Of a DNA stretch of 64,000 nt, positions 35,270 through 43,831 are shown in pieces. The position numbers were made by a program, and so were the translations under genes. Under the pieces are notes generated by a model. The model did no database searches. It was given only the letters and a program-made list of their open reading frames with translations, and was not told where the DNA came from. This DNA is from Mariniphaga anaerophila (GTDB lineage Bacteria > Bacteroidota > Bacteroidia > Bacteroidales > Prolixibacteraceae): NCBI RefSeq assembly GCF_900129025.1, contig NZ_FQUM01000003.1, forward strand, positions 248,001 to 312,000, read 5' to 3'. Each line of letters opens with the position of its first letter. The first letter of the stretch is position 1.

Positions 35270-36046
35270 ATGGAGAAAATCAATATTACACTTGTACAGC
35301 CCGACCTTATTTGGGAAAACCGGGACGCGAATCTAAAAAGGTGCTCCAACATGTTGAACCAGGTACAACATACAAACCTGATTGTGTTGCCCGAGATGTT
35401 CACAACCGGCTTTTCCATGAATCCGGAAAAACTGAAAGAAACGATGGACGGACAGGCAGTGCAATGGATGAAAAAGCTGGCCGATGAGAAAAACGCAGCA
35501 ATTACAGGAAGTCTGATAATTGAAGACAAAGGGAAAATTTTCAACCGCTGTTTGTGGGTTCTCCCCAACGGGAAAGTGGAGTTTTACGACAAGCGCCATC
35601 TTTTTACCATGAGTGGCGAACATGCGCACTATTCGCCCGGCAACAACAAGCTGGTAACAGAATACCTCGGCTGGCGGTTCTGCCCGCTCATTTGTTACGA
35701 TTTGCGTTTCCCGGTTTGGAGCCGCAATACCGAAAATTACGATGTTTTACTATATATGGCCAACTGGCCTTCGGTGCGCAGTCATGTGTGGGAAAACCTG
35801 TTGGTGGCCCGCGCCATAGAAAACCAGGCGTATTGCATTGGCGTAAACCGGGTGGGAGTTGACGGAACCGGACTGCACTATTCGGGCAAATCTGCATTGA
35901 TCTCCCCCAAAGGTACCGCTTCATTTATTGGAGAGGATGAAACAGTTAAAACCTTCGAATTATCGTACTCGGAACTGCATCAATTCAGGAAAAAATTCCC
36001 GGTTTTACACGACAGAGATGCTTTTTCACTGGATACTTCAAATTGA
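35270..36046 (+). CDS. yafV: Nitrilase-family omega-amidase
   Basis: A 258-residue cytoplasmic hydrolase with the complete nitrilase triad: Glu in LPEMFTTGF, Lys in YDKRHLF and Cys in PLICYDLRFP. The sequence resembles YafV/Nit2-type omega-amidases, which hydrolyse alpha-ketoglutaramate and alpha-ketosuccinamate, the damaged products of glutamine and asparagine transamination. The frame begins with TTG at 35240; the ATG at 35270 is preceded by CGGAGG at good distance and begins the conserved first strand (INITLVQPDLIW). Confidence 0.9.
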   Translation: MEKINITLVQPDLIWENRDANLKRCSNMLNQVQHTNLIVLPEMFTTGFSMNPEKLKETMDGQAVQWMKKLADEKNAAITGSLIIEDKGKIFNRCLWVLPNGKVEFYDKRHLFTMSGEHAHYSPGNNKLVTEYLGWRFCPLICYDLRFPVWSRNTENYDVLLYMANWPSVRSHVWENLLVARAIENQAYCIGVNRVGVDGTGLHYSGKSALISPKGTASFIGEDETVKTFELSYSELHQFRKKFPVLHDRDAFSLDTSN

Positions 36047-36092
36047 AAGAAATAACCGGATTGCGCGTCAGATCTTTGTAAATGCTGACGCA

Positions 36093-36875
36093 TTAAAATT
36101 CCAAAACCATTCCTGTTTTTAACTGCGTACTTTGAAATGCCTGATAGAATGCAGACAGCGCAGGAAGCGCCGTGCAGTGCGACGGATAAACCTGTTCGAC
36201 GTGTTCATTTTTAAAGTAACCGATAGTGCGCCGCGTTTGCTCATTCTGCTCTTTTAAATGAAAACCGCCCAAAACAGTTTTTACATCCGAAATACCTGTT
36301 GCTTTTTTGGCATGTTCCACAATATTGCAAATGCCAGAATGCGAACAACCGGTAATTACCACCAACCTATCATTTACAATCGCAGCCAACGCAGAATCGT
36401 CGGGCACAACATCGTCGTTTTTATGTTCATCAACAAAAGGTGTTGCCTGTGCTTCGAATTCAGTAACTCGTGGAATTTCTCCCAGATAAAACAAGTGCTC
36501 GCTAATTTGAAATACGTTTTTTGTCTCCGTCAAATCAAAACGTTGTTCTATTTCTGTTTTTAAAAGCGACAGCCCCACCGCAGAAAAATCCCTCTTCCGA
36601 AACCGCCGGATAAACGCTCCGGGATGGGTAATCAGCCGCTTGTTCTGCAAGTATTGCAATCCGTCTCCGTGATCCCAATGCCCGTGACTCAGAACAACAA
36701 GCTGCACCTCTTTTTCGATATCAACACCCATTTGCCGGGCATTTTTCAGAAAAACATCGGAATGACCGGTGTCGAACAAAATTTTCCGGTCGTCAATTTC
36801 TATCAAATACGACAGGCCGTGTTCGGCAAGAAACCTGCCGCCGGCACAATTTTCGGTAAGTACAGAAAGCTTCAT
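36093..36875 (-). CDS. Metallo-beta-lactamase-fold hydrolase (COG1237 type)
   Basis: A 260-residue protein with the metal motif LSHGHWDHGDGL, the ITGCSHSGICNIVEHAKK block and a late YPSHCTALPAL. These three blocks mark COG1237, often annotated as a dihydropterin/ribofuranosyl-aminobenzene phosphate synthase, an annotation based on an archaeal enzyme that should not be taken as its function here. It ends the operon of NifX-like and MinD-like genes, with its ATG overlapping the MFS stop as ATGA. COG1237 genes are commonly found beside such cassettes in anaerobes. Confidence 0.88.
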   Translation of the reverse strand: MKLSVLTENCAGGRFLAEHGLSYLIEIDDRKILFDTGHSDVFLKNARQMGVDIEKEVQLVVLSHGHWDHGDGLQYLQNKRLITHPGAFIRRFRKRDFSAVGLSLLKTEIEQRFDLTETKNVFQISEHLFYLGEIPRVTEFEAQATPFVDEHKNDDVVPDDSALAAIVNDRLVVITGCSHSGICNIVEHAKKATGISDVKTVLGGFHLKEQNEQTRRTIGYFKNEHVEQVYPSHCTALPALSAFYQAFQSTQLKTGMVLEF

Positions 36876-38092
36876 CGTTTACAATCAATTTTAAAAATGA
36901 AAAAGGCCGCCAACGCAATAACAACCATAAACAGCACAAAAAAAGCATGAAACCCGAATAGCTGAATAAGTGTGCCTCCCAACAGCGGAAAAACCGCCGG
37001 AAGAATATTTCCTGCGCCTGCAAATCCGGTGTAAAGCGCCCGGTTTCCGGTTCCGGAAATTTCGAGTAAAAGGCCGTTCATGCTCATTGTATAAAGCGAA
37101 TAGACTATGCCGCCCACCACAAAAATATATTTCAGTTTATCCACGTCGGTAATTCCCAGAGCCATTGCCCCAAGCAGAACAGAGAGCACAACATTTCCAT
37201 ACAACAGCAGATTGTATTTCAATTTTTTGGCACCCAGCAGTACCAGCGTACTTACCACAACAATTCCGATAACTTTAAACAGAAGGAAGTTACCGGTATC
37301 GCTGCTTTGCGTCTGAAAAATTTCTTTCGCATATAAAACCACAAACGGCAAAAAAGAAATTGCAATGCCCTGCGTGTTGATAAATCCCAGGAAATAAGCC
37401 AATTTTTTATTCGATTTCAGCTCATGTTTCAAAATGCCGAAAAAGCTTTTCATCCCCGAAATTTTCAATGTAGAAGGGACCGTTTCCCGAATGCTCCAAA
37501 ATCCTCCTGAAGCTATCAGGAGCAGTGTTCCACCTGCAAAAAACATCAGTGCGTAATTCACCGGAAATTCTTTCCAAACCAGTATTCTTTTTACCAAAAA
37601 TGCAGCGCCCAACACCACAACTCCCGAAATAATCTGGTTAGAAGAGAAAAAAGTTTTGCGTTTTTCCGGATTGACCGATTTTCCCAGAATGTCGGTATAA
37701 CTTACATTGGCAAAAGCACCGGCCAGCGAAAATAAAGTAATGAACAAAAATGCGGGCCACAGCACATAACCGGCTTGCCCTCCCTTCAGTAGAAAGAGTA
37801 ATCCTCCCAGTCCGGCCAGAGAAAAGATACGAATGCTAATGGCGCTTATCAGGTATCCCTTTTTGTAGGTTTTATTACTTAGATACGGCGCAAAAAAGAG
37901 TTGAGTCAAACTTGAACCGCCCATCATAATTGCCGTCATAATTCCGATGTGAAACGCACCACCGCCCGCTTCTACCAACATGGCCGGAATGATGGTATCT
38001 ACATCCATAAAATTTTTTGCAAGAGCCAAAAACCCGGCATGCCACAAAAAAGACCAAAAATTATGTTGTGATATTTTCTCGGATAACTTCAT
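36872..38092 (-). CDS. Major facilitator superfamily transporter
   Basis: A 406-residue protein with about 11-12 membrane segments. The N-terminal part has FLALAKNFMDVDTIIPAMLVEAGG; the loop GKSVNPEKRKTFFSSNQIISGVV corresponds to the conserved cytoplasmic region between segments. No substrate can be assigned. It lies 12 bases after the MinD/ferredoxin ATPase gene and overlaps the metallo-hydrolase gene by 4 bases, so it belongs to the same operon. Confidence 0.85.
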   Translation of the reverse strand: MKLSEKISQHNFWSFLWHAGFLALAKNFMDVDTIIPAMLVEAGGGAFHIGIMTAIMMGGSSLTQLFFAPYLSNKTYKKGYLISAISIRIFSLAGLGGLLFLLKGGQAGYVLWPAFLFITLFSLAGAFANVSYTDILGKSVNPEKRKTFFSSNQIISGVVVLGAAFLVKRILVWKEFPVNYALMFFAGGTLLLIASGGFWSIRETVPSTLKISGMKSFFGILKHELKSNKKLAYFLGFINTQGIAISFLPFVVLYAKEIFQTQSSDTGNFLLFKVIGIVVVSTLVLLGAKKLKYNLLLYGNVVLSVLLGAMALGITDVDKLKYIFVVGGIVYSLYTMSMNGLLLEISGTGNRALYTGFAGAGNILPAVFPLLGGTLIQLFGFHAFFVLFMVVIALAAFFIFKIDCKR

Positions 38093-38104
38093 TGATATTG
38101 CGCA

Positions 38105-38992
38105 TTACTCATTGCGAATATCCTGAAAAATTCCGAGTTTTTCGCAAATCGTAACAAACTCCGTTGCAAGCTCAGTGCCGGGAGCAAATTCAACCACACT
38201 TTTCCCCGCAACCATGGCATCAACAAGCCGGGTATCGAACGGTATTTTTCCAATCAGAGGAATAGCTTTTTCTTCAAAAAATCGGGCTGTCTGAGCGGTA
38301 ATCTCCGGGTTTATGTCGTATTTATTAATAACAGCAAACACCGGAATACGGAATGATTCAACGAGTTTCAGCAATCGCCCGGCGTCGTGAAGGCCGGAGA
38401 GCGAAGGCTCGGTTACCAGCAACACTTTGTCGGTTCCGGTTACCGACGCAATTACCGGACAGCCAATTCCCGGAGGGCCATCGTTTATAACAAAATCTGC
38501 TGCTGATTCCTCAGCAATTTGTCGGGCTTTTCCCCTAATTTCGGTAACCAACCGGCCCGAGTTTTCTTCACCCGCCTTCATACGCGCATGAACCAAGAGA
38601 CCAAACCGTGTGTCTGAAACAAACCACTTGTTGTTATTATACTGAACCGAAGTTATCGCTTGTTCCGGACAAATACGTTCGCACAATCTGCAACCTTCGC
38701 ACTGGAAATGGTTTATTTCCGGGATTCCTTCGTCGTTGACATGAATGGCATCGAACCGGCACTTTTCAATACAAAGACCACAAGCAGAACATTTTTTGGC
38801 ATCAATTACCGCTTTTTTGCCGCTGCTAAAATCGTGTTCTTCCTTAATTTTTGGATTGAAAACAAGATGTAAATCAGCCGCATCCACATCGTTGTCGCAA
38901 AACACCGCATTGTTTACCAACGATGCAATGGCCGCGGTTACGCTGGTTTTTCCGGCGCCACCTTTTCCGCTAAGTATGGTAATCTCTTTCAA
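38105..38992 (-). CDS. MinD-superfamily ATPase with inserted 2x[4Fe-4S] ferredoxin domain (copy B)
   Basis: A 295-residue P-loop protein. The deviant Walker A is SGKGGAGKTSVTA at the N-terminus. A ferredoxin insertion at about residues 66-115 has two Cys sets, CSACGLCIEKCRFDA and CEGCRLCERICPEQA. The Walker B region is INDGPPGIGCPV. This is COG1149, found in pairs in anaerobes near NifX/ORP-like genes, and thought to assemble or move metal-sulphur clusters using ATP; the client is unknown. It starts 13 bases after its paralogue's stop. Confidence 0.92.
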   Translation of the reverse strand: MKEITILSGKGGAGKTSVTAAIASLVNNAVFCDNDVDAADLHLVFNPKIKEEHDFSSGKKAVIDAKKCSACGLCIEKCRFDAIHVNDEGIPEINHFQCEGCRLCERICPEQAITSVQYNNNKWFVSDTRFGLLVHARMKAGEENSGRLVTEIRGKARQIAEESAADFVINDGPPGIGCPVIASVTGTDKVLLVTEPSLSGLHDAGRLLKLVESFRIPVFAVINKYDINPEITAQTARFFEEKAIPLIGKIPFDTRLVDAMVAGKSVVEFAPGTELATEFVTICEKLGIFQDIRNE

Positions 38993-39005
38993 TTGTGCCG
39001 CTTTT

Positions 39006-39875
39006 TCAGTTAACTGTTTCGTGAGCCAAAACCTTTTCGATTATTCCTTGGTAAATTTGCTCGAACTCTTCGGGAATATTTTTCAGCAATTCGCCCGACG
39101 AATATACCCGGGCAAACTCTCGCGAAAATGGAATTTCGCCCAGTAACTCAATCTTTTTTTCATCCAGATAGCTATAAATATCGCGAAAACCCAAATTCGC
39201 TTTATTCACAACTACGCCAAAGGGTTTTTCGAGCTCTTGCAACAATTCCACGGTTATTTTCAAATCGTGCAATCCAAATGGCGTTGGCTCAGAAACCAGA
39301 ATAACATAATCGGTATCGGAAACCGTTTCTACAACAGAACAACTTGTTCCCGGCGGAGAATCAAAAATCGTGATTTCTGAATTTTGCCGAACCCGGCTTT
39401 TTAGCTTTTTAACAAGCATGGTTTGCATTGCCGACCCCACCTCTAAAAGACCTTGTGTAAAAGCGCTGCCGTTTTCGGTTTTGTAATGCGTAATAGTACC
39501 GAGGACGCCAGGTTCTTCTACTATTGAATGAGTAGGACAAGCCTCTGAACAGGCGCCACAGGAGTGACAAAGATTGGAGTCTACTTCGGCAAATTTGCGG
39601 CTTGCCACAACAGTAATGGCATTAAACTCGCACCATTCAACGCATTTTTTGCAAAAGGTGCAAGTGGAGAGATCGATCCCGGGAATGAACTGACAAACTT
39701 CCTCTTTGTCCAACACCTGTAGCGGAGTCAGAAAAAGAGCATCGTTGGGTTCTTCCACGTCGCAGTCAACCAACTGCACTTTTTTATCCTGAAATATTTC
39801 AAGAAAATGAAAAAGGCTTACTGCCACCGTGGTTTTCCCGGTGCCTCCCTTGCCACTTGCAACTGCTATTCGCAT
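39006..39875 (-). CDS. MinD-superfamily ATPase with inserted 2x[4Fe-4S] ferredoxin domain (copy A)
   Basis: A 289-residue paralogue of the downstream gene. Walker A is ASGKGGTGKTTVAV; DCDVEEPNDALFL is the switch that distinguishes this group. The ferredoxin part has CTFCKKCVEWCEFNA and CHSCGACSEACPTHS, both with four Cys. Walker B is FDSPPGTSCSVV. Pairs of these ATPases probably form a heterodimer. It lies 24 bases after the NifX-like gene, so the cluster-carrying proteins and the ATPases are made together. Confidence 0.92.
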   Translation of the reverse strand: MRIAVASGKGGTGKTTVAVSLFHFLEIFQDKKVQLVDCDVEEPNDALFLTPLQVLDKEEVCQFIPGIDLSTCTFCKKCVEWCEFNAITVVASRKFAEVDSNLCHSCGACSEACPTHSIVEEPGVLGTITHYKTENGSAFTQGLLEVGSAMQTMLVKKLKSRVRQNSEITIFDSPPGTSCSVVETVSDTDYVILVSEPTPFGLHDLKITVELLQELEKPFGVVVNKANLGFRDIYSYLDEKKIELLGEIPFSREFARVYSSGELLKNIPEEFEQIYQGIIEKVLAHETVN

Positions 39876-39899
39876 TTATTTATCCCCTCTTGCCTGTTT

Positions 39900-40241
39900 C
39901 TAATGGTCGCAATAATTTGCTGAAAATTCGATGGTATTTTCGAGATATCCAGATACCAGTTCCTCAGCTTTTTTCTGAGGTGCTCCTACAAATACATTTA
40001 CACCCTGCTGATTAAAAAGTTGAATGGCTCTATTTCCCATTCCTCCGGCCAGAACATCGGTAACGTCCAAATCCGACAACCATTTTGGAAGAACTCCGGG
40101 TTCGTGCGGCGGTGGCTGAATCATTTCAGTTGAAGTAATTTCATTATCTATTACGGTATGCAGGGCAAAATAACGGCAATGTCCAAAATGACCATCCAAA
40201 ACTCCATTTTGGTCAACCGGAACTGCAAATTTCTTTTTCAT
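39900..40241 (-). CDS. NifX/NifB-like (PF02579) small metal-cluster protein 1
   Basis: A 113-residue protein of the dinitrogenase iron-molybdenum cofactor family: KFAVPVDQNGVLDGHFGHCRYFAL at the start, DVLAGGMGNRAIQLFNQQGVNVFVGA in the middle and an end with CDH. No nitrogenase gene is near, so the role is not nitrogen fixation. In Desulfovibrio the related orange protein binds a Mo-Cu-sulphide cluster within an operon that also has MinD-like ATPases. A Cys at residue 23 and a C-terminal Cys-Asp-His could bind metal. Confidence 0.88.
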   Translation of the reverse strand: MKKKFAVPVDQNGVLDGHFGHCRYFALHTVIDNEITSTEMIQPPPHEPGVLPKWLSDLDVTDVLAGGMGNRAIQLFNQQGVNVFVGAPQKKAEELVSGYLENTIEFSANYCDH

Positions 40242-40328
40242 AACACTTGTATTATTTTTTTAATGAATTGAGAAGCAAAAGAAGACACAGAACAACCGAA
40301 ATTGCCCTGTGCCTGAAAACAGCATTTA

Positions 40329-40667
40329 TCAGGTAGTTTGTTGTTTTTTGGTACTGCCCATTTTTTCGATTATCCCCCCTACTGTCTGATTGGGTTCATC
40401 GAAAATGACCATTTGTATTTTTAGTTTTTCGAGAAGCGCCTTTGCCTTTGGGCCGAAGTCTCCGGAGACCACCTGCTCGGCACCCAGCTCGGCAACTTTT
40501 TCGGCAGTTTTGGTGCCGGCTCCTCCGTTGGCATCTTTATTTTCGTTTTGCCGAAACTCCGCCTGCTTTGTTTCTGTGTCGTAAATACACAGCCATACAG
40601 AACGGCCGAACCTCAAATCAAGTTTCGACTTCAGGCTGTTCCCAACAGATGTAATTGCCACTTTCAT
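40329..40667 (-). CDS. NifX/orange-protein-like (PF02579) small metal-cluster protein 2
   Basis: A 112-residue protein beginning MKVAITSVGNSLKSKLDLRFGR, with GGAGTKTAEKVAELGAEQVVSGDFGPKAKALLEK and an acidic/lysine end. Length and order match orange-protein-like members of PF02579. It lacks Cys apart from one in WLCIYD, so if it binds a cluster the ligands differ from enzymes such as NifX; ORP itself binds its cluster without covalent ligands. It is the first gene of the six-gene minus-strand operon ending at 36093, 87 bases before the next gene. Confidence 0.86.
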   Translation of the reverse strand: MKVAITSVGNSLKSKLDLRFGRSVWLCIYDTETKQAEFRQNENKDANGGAGTKTAEKVAELGAEQVVSGDFGPKAKALLEKLKIQMVIFDEPNQTVGGIIEKMGSTKKQQTT

Positions 40668-40885
40668 ACTTAATTAATTTACTTTTTTGAATAAAGTTTC
40701 AATGTGACAAATATAGAGATAATGTTCAAAATAAAAATACAATAATGAACTAAAGTTTATTATCAACATCAATAAACACGTTGCCCTGAGAAACGATTGC
40801 AGCCAAACAACGTTAACAGAAATAACGTTTTATAAAGGCTACTTACTTTTTATGAAATAATAGTTTCAGTTTATTCAAAAAAGTT

Positions 40886-40893
40886 TAAATTTG
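40886..40893 (+). promoter_or_regulatory. Putative -7 element of the tRNA-Pro gene
   Basis: TAAATTTG fully matches TAnnTTTG and lies 15 bases before the mature tRNA 5' end, giving a short 5' leader. No clear -33 element was identified. Confidence 0.5.
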
Positions 40894-40908
40894 CAGCGAT
40901 TTTAAAAA

Positions 40909-40982
40909 CGGGGTATAGCGCAGCCCGGTAGCGCGCGTCGTTCGGGACGACGAGGTCGTCGGTTCAAATCCGGCTACCCCGA
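40909..40982 (+). tRNA. tRNA-Pro (anticodon CGG)
   Basis: A complete 74-base cloverleaf. The acceptor stem CGGGGTA pairs with TACCCCG. The D arm is GCGC-AGCCCGGTA-GCGC. The anticodon stem is CGTCG/CGACG around the loop TTCGGGA, so the anticodon is CGG. The T arm has loop TTCAAAT with stem GTCGG/CCGGC. The discriminator is A and no CCA is encoded. It decodes CCG proline codons. Confidence 0.97.
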
Positions 40983-40991
40983 CAAAACAAA

Positions 40992-41020
40992 AGCTTGGCA
41001 ATATTGTCAGGCTTTTTTTT
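40992..41020 (+). terminator. Intrinsic terminator of tRNA-Pro
   Basis: AGCTTGGCAAT (40992-41002) pairs with ATTGTCAGGCT (41003-41013), with two G-U pairs and the innermost pairs opening as the loop, followed by TTTTTTT. Confidence 0.75.
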
Positions 41021-41112
41021 GCAACCTTCTTGTAGTGGGCATATTAACGACCATCATTGATATCACTAAATAATCAGGAAATTCAATTATTTTTACCCGA
41101 CAAACTTAAAAA

Positions 41113-41292
41113 ATGGGAAAAAAGCGGATCTGTTTTGTTTGCAGTGCGGTTATCGAGAATGATGATTTTGAGATAAATAGCGAAGTGCTGTTGGCGGTGT
41201 GCCCGCGGTGTAAGGGAACCGAAAACGAAAAGAAAAAAGTTGAAGAGTATTTGGATAGTTTAGCCGACGGGTTGGTCTGCGGTTGCATATAA
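41113..41292 (+). CDS. Small (59-residue) zinc-ribbon-like protein
   Basis: A 60-codon frame from ATG at 41113 to TAA at 41292. The protein starts MGKKRICFVCSAVIEND, with CFVC as a first metal pair and CPRC (residues 35-38) as a second, then a charged Glu/Lys-rich helix and a C-terminal CGC. Two CxxC knuckles about 28 residues apart fit a small treble-clef or rubredoxin-like zinc site. The codon pattern and the tight, strong terminator just after the stop support expression. No named family was recognised. Confidence 0.72.
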   Translation: MGKKRICFVCSAVIENDDFEINSEVLLAVCPRCKGTENEKKKVEEYLDSLADGLVCGCI

Positions 41293-41294
41293 AA

Positions 41295-41318
41295 AAAACC
41301 GCAGTTTCCTGCGGTTTT
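41295..41318. terminator. Bidirectional intrinsic terminator between convergent genes
   Basis: AAAACCGCAG (41295-41304), loop TTTC, CTGCGGTTTT (41309-41318): a perfect 10-bp palindrome with an A-run on one side and a T-run on the other, so it works for both the zinc-ribbon gene and the convergent secreted protein. Confidence 0.88.
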
Positions 41319-41342
41319 ACTCACTCTGTTTATTTTTGCTGT

Positions 41343-41813
41343 TTAATTTAACAGATGCGTATATTGCTCGTTCAAAAGTACCGGCAAATAACTTGCAATC
41401 AATCCTAATGCTTTTTTATCATCTACCTTTTCAGGAGTAATTATCTGCTGTTTTTTTACTTCATCCGAGTTAATTACAACATCGTTTATTTGAAAAGGTA
41501 CTTTCGACCATGATTTTTTCATAGTACGGGTACCAAATCCTTTGGTTGTTGAAGCATAGCATACTTCAAAAAAATCTGAGTTTACAACATAAACAGCTCC
41601 TTCAGAAGTATTACGTTTTATTACGGTTACTGATTTTCCTCCTTCGCTGTATGTAAGGTTCCAAACTTTTGCAACACTTTTACCTAAGTTCAGGTTGTCA
41701 ACAGCTGTAATTTCATATTCGAGGAGTTCGGTTGTGTATCCAGAGGCATTAACAGAAAATGAAGCAACTAAAAAGCAAACTACAAATGCGCTAAACATCC
41801 TTATTTTTTTCAT
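41343..41813 (-). CDS. Secreted hypothetical protein
   Basis: A 156-residue protein with a signal peptide (MKKIRMFSAFVVCFLVASFSVNA). The mature part is strand-rich, with YEITAVDNLNLGKSVAKVWNLTYSEGGKSVTVIKR and VVNSDFFEVCYASTTKGFGTR, and a helical C-terminus. A single Cys remains in the mature chain. No family was recognised. The frame extends 8 codons upstream, but the ATG at 41813 gives the normal signal peptide. Confidence 0.7.
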   Translation of the reverse strand: MKKIRMFSAFVVCFLVASFSVNASGYTTELLEYEITAVDNLNLGKSVAKVWNLTYSEGGKSVTVIKRNTSEGAVYVVNSDFFEVCYASTTKGFGTRTMKKSWSKVPFQINDVVINSDEVKKQQIITPEKVDDKKALGLIASYLPVLLNEQYTHLLN

Positions 41814-42087
41814 GACTCTAAAATTTAAATTAAACAATAGCTTTGTTTTTTGAACTTGTTTGTATCAAAAAGACGTGCAAATAAAGGAACAGTTACAATA
41901 GAAACATCTGTTCTTTAACACAGCGCAGATAGGGCGAAAACACTTGCAAATTTTAAAAAATAGTTTTTCTTCAATAAAATTTGAATATTTGAAATTTGGA
42001 GATTGATTTTGCCCTGATTTATTTTGCAAAGTTTATTTTCCCCTTTCAGTTTCGAATGCAGTTTTTAATGAAAAAAAGTAAAAATAA

Positions 42088-42603
42088 ATGAAATTTAGTC
42101 AGCTATTAACCCGACGTTATTCGGTACGAAACTTTAAAAGCACACCTGTCGACACTCAGAAGCTTGAGCAAGTATTGGAAGCAGCCCGCATGGCACCTTC
42201 TGCCGTTAACTTTCAGCCCTGGCACTTTATTGTTGTACAGCAGGTCGACAATCTGGCTAAACTGCATCAAACATATCATCGGGACTGGTTTCGGACAGCG
42301 CCGGTTATTATAATCGCCTGTGCCGATCATTCACAGTCATGGAAACGCAGTATTGATGGTAAAGACTCGGGAGAAATTGATGTGGCTATTGCGATAGATC
42401 ACATTACGCTCCAGGCTGCAGAATTAGGATTGGGAACCTGCTGGGTTTGTAATTTCGACACCGAAAGTTGTGCCGAAGCACTTAAACTTCCAGGCTGTAT
42501 CGAGCCAATTGCCATGATTCCGTTAGGCTACCCGGCCTCCGACGAAATTCCTCCCAAAAAAAGAAAACCTCTTAGTGAGATTGTTCATTGGGAAAATTAT
42601 TGA
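42088..42603 (+). CDS. Nitroreductase-family FMN oxidoreductase
   Basis: A 171-residue protein. RRYSVRNFKSTPVD binds the FMN phosphate, AARMAPSAVNFQPWHFIVV is the family core, and GLGTCWVCNFD with IPLGYPASDEIPPKKRKP are the late FMN and dimer blocks. Short, single-domain members of this kind reduce nitro or quinone compounds or act in unknown redox steps. Its last 32 bases overlap the 3' end of the convergent aminotransferase gene. Confidence 0.92.
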   Translation: MKFSQLLTRRYSVRNFKSTPVDTQKLEQVLEAARMAPSAVNFQPWHFIVVQQVDNLAKLHQTYHRDWFRTAPVIIIACADHSQSWKRSIDGKDSGEIDVAIAIDHITLQAAELGLGTCWVCNFDTESCAEALKLPGCIEPIAMIPLGYPASDEIPPKKRKPLSEIVHWENY

Positions 42604-43729
42604 GATACTGCTCCAACCGATTCATTCCCTTTTTAATGTTTTCTATAGAGTTGGCGTAGGAAAAACGCAGAAAACCTTCTCCATTTTCGCCAAAATCAAT
42701 GCCCGGAGTAACTCCTACTTTGGCTTTTTCTAAAATATCAAAGGCAAGCTTGTAACTGTCGGTTGACAAATGGCGGGCATTTACAAAAACATAAAAAGCC
42801 CCGGTGGGAATGACTTTTATATCGAACCCCATTTTTGTAAGACGCTCTACCAGATATTTCCTTCGCTGGTTGTAAATCTCTTTCATCCGCGAAACATCGG
42901 AGCCTGCTAACCGCAAGGCGGCAACTCCGGCTCTTTGGGCCGTTGAGCCTGCGCAGATAAAAAGGTTTTGCTGGAGTTTCTGCATCGGACGAATGTATTC
43001 TTGCGGGGCAACTACGTACCCCAGGCGCAAGCCTGTCATGGCAAAAAGCTTGGAGAATCCGTTTAGTACGAAGGTGTTTTTTGTGTACTCCAGCATCGAG
43101 TGCGCTTTTCCTTCGTAAACCAATCCGTGATAAATTTCGTCGGAAATAATTGGAATATTGAACGAGGTAAGTTGCTGCATTACTTCCGGCGAAAGAAGGT
43201 TCCCTGTCGGGTTCATTGGGCTGTTAATAATTATGGCCTTTGTTTTTTTTGAAATTCGTTTACAAATTTCTTCCGGCCGGTATTGAAAACCGTCTTCTTC
43301 GCGAACCGGAACCCTATTGGGTTTAATTCCCAGAAAACGCAGGAAGTTTGCATAACAAGCGTATCCCGGATCGGACAAAATTACTTCGTCTCCCGGGTCG
43401 CACAATACGCCCAGCGAAAGTAGAATAGCCGGCGAACTCCCGGAGGTAACAAGTAGCTGTTCCGGCGATACTTTTACGCCATACTCTGTTTCGTACCGTT
43501 CGGCCAATGCGTCGCGCAACTCAGGATCACCCAAACTGTGGGTGTAATGTGTTTTTCCTTCTAAGTATGCTTGCTGAACAGCAGTCGCCACACATTTAGG
43601 AACATCAAAATCAGGTTCTCCTACTTCCAGGTGGATAACAGAAATTCCTTTCTTTTCCATCTCTGCGGCTTTCTCCATCACTTCCATCACTATAAATGGA
43701 GAAATGTGTTTAACTCTTTCTGGTAACAT
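42572..43729 (-). CDS. PLP-dependent class I/II aminotransferase
   Basis: A 385-residue protein of fold type I: LEVGEPDFDVP, TSGSSPAILLSL, INSPMNPTGNLL, ISDEIYHGLVYEG, and FVLNGFSKLFAMTGLRLGY with the PLP Lys. A C-terminal FLRFSYANSIENI carries the carboxylate-binding Arg. Aspartate or aromatic amino acids are the likely donors, but specificity is open. The 3' end overlaps the nitroreductase gene tail-to-tail by 32 bases. Confidence 0.94.
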   Translation of the reverse strand: MLPERVKHISPFIVMEVMEKAAEMEKKGISVIHLEVGEPDFDVPKCVATAVQQAYLEGKTHYTHSLGDPELRDALAERYETEYGVKVSPEQLLVTSGSSPAILLSLGVLCDPGDEVILSDPGYACYANFLRFLGIKPNRVPVREEDGFQYRPEEICKRISKKTKAIIINSPMNPTGNLLSPEVMQQLTSFNIPIISDEIYHGLVYEGKAHSMLEYTKNTFVLNGFSKLFAMTGLRLGYVVAPQEYIRPMQKLQQNLFICAGSTAQRAGVAALRLAGSDVSRMKEIYNQRRKYLVERLTKMGFDIKVIPTGAFYVFVNARHLSTDSYKLAFDILEKAKVGVTPGIDFGENGEGFLRFSYANSIENIKKGMNRLEQYLNNFPNEQSH

Positions 43730-43831
43730 TTTTGGTTTTTGAGGTTAAAGCTACCGGTTTTTTTTTACGATATCTGAAAAAGTATGCGCTAATTTTAGTT
43801 CCCTTTTTGATTCGTCGTTTCGCTTCTGGAG

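Noticed and set aside
39900-40667. NifX-like genes as part of a nitrogen-fixation cluster
   Set aside because: No nif structural or assembly genes are present; PF02579 proteins beside MinD/ferredoxin ATPases occur widely in non-fixing anaerobes.
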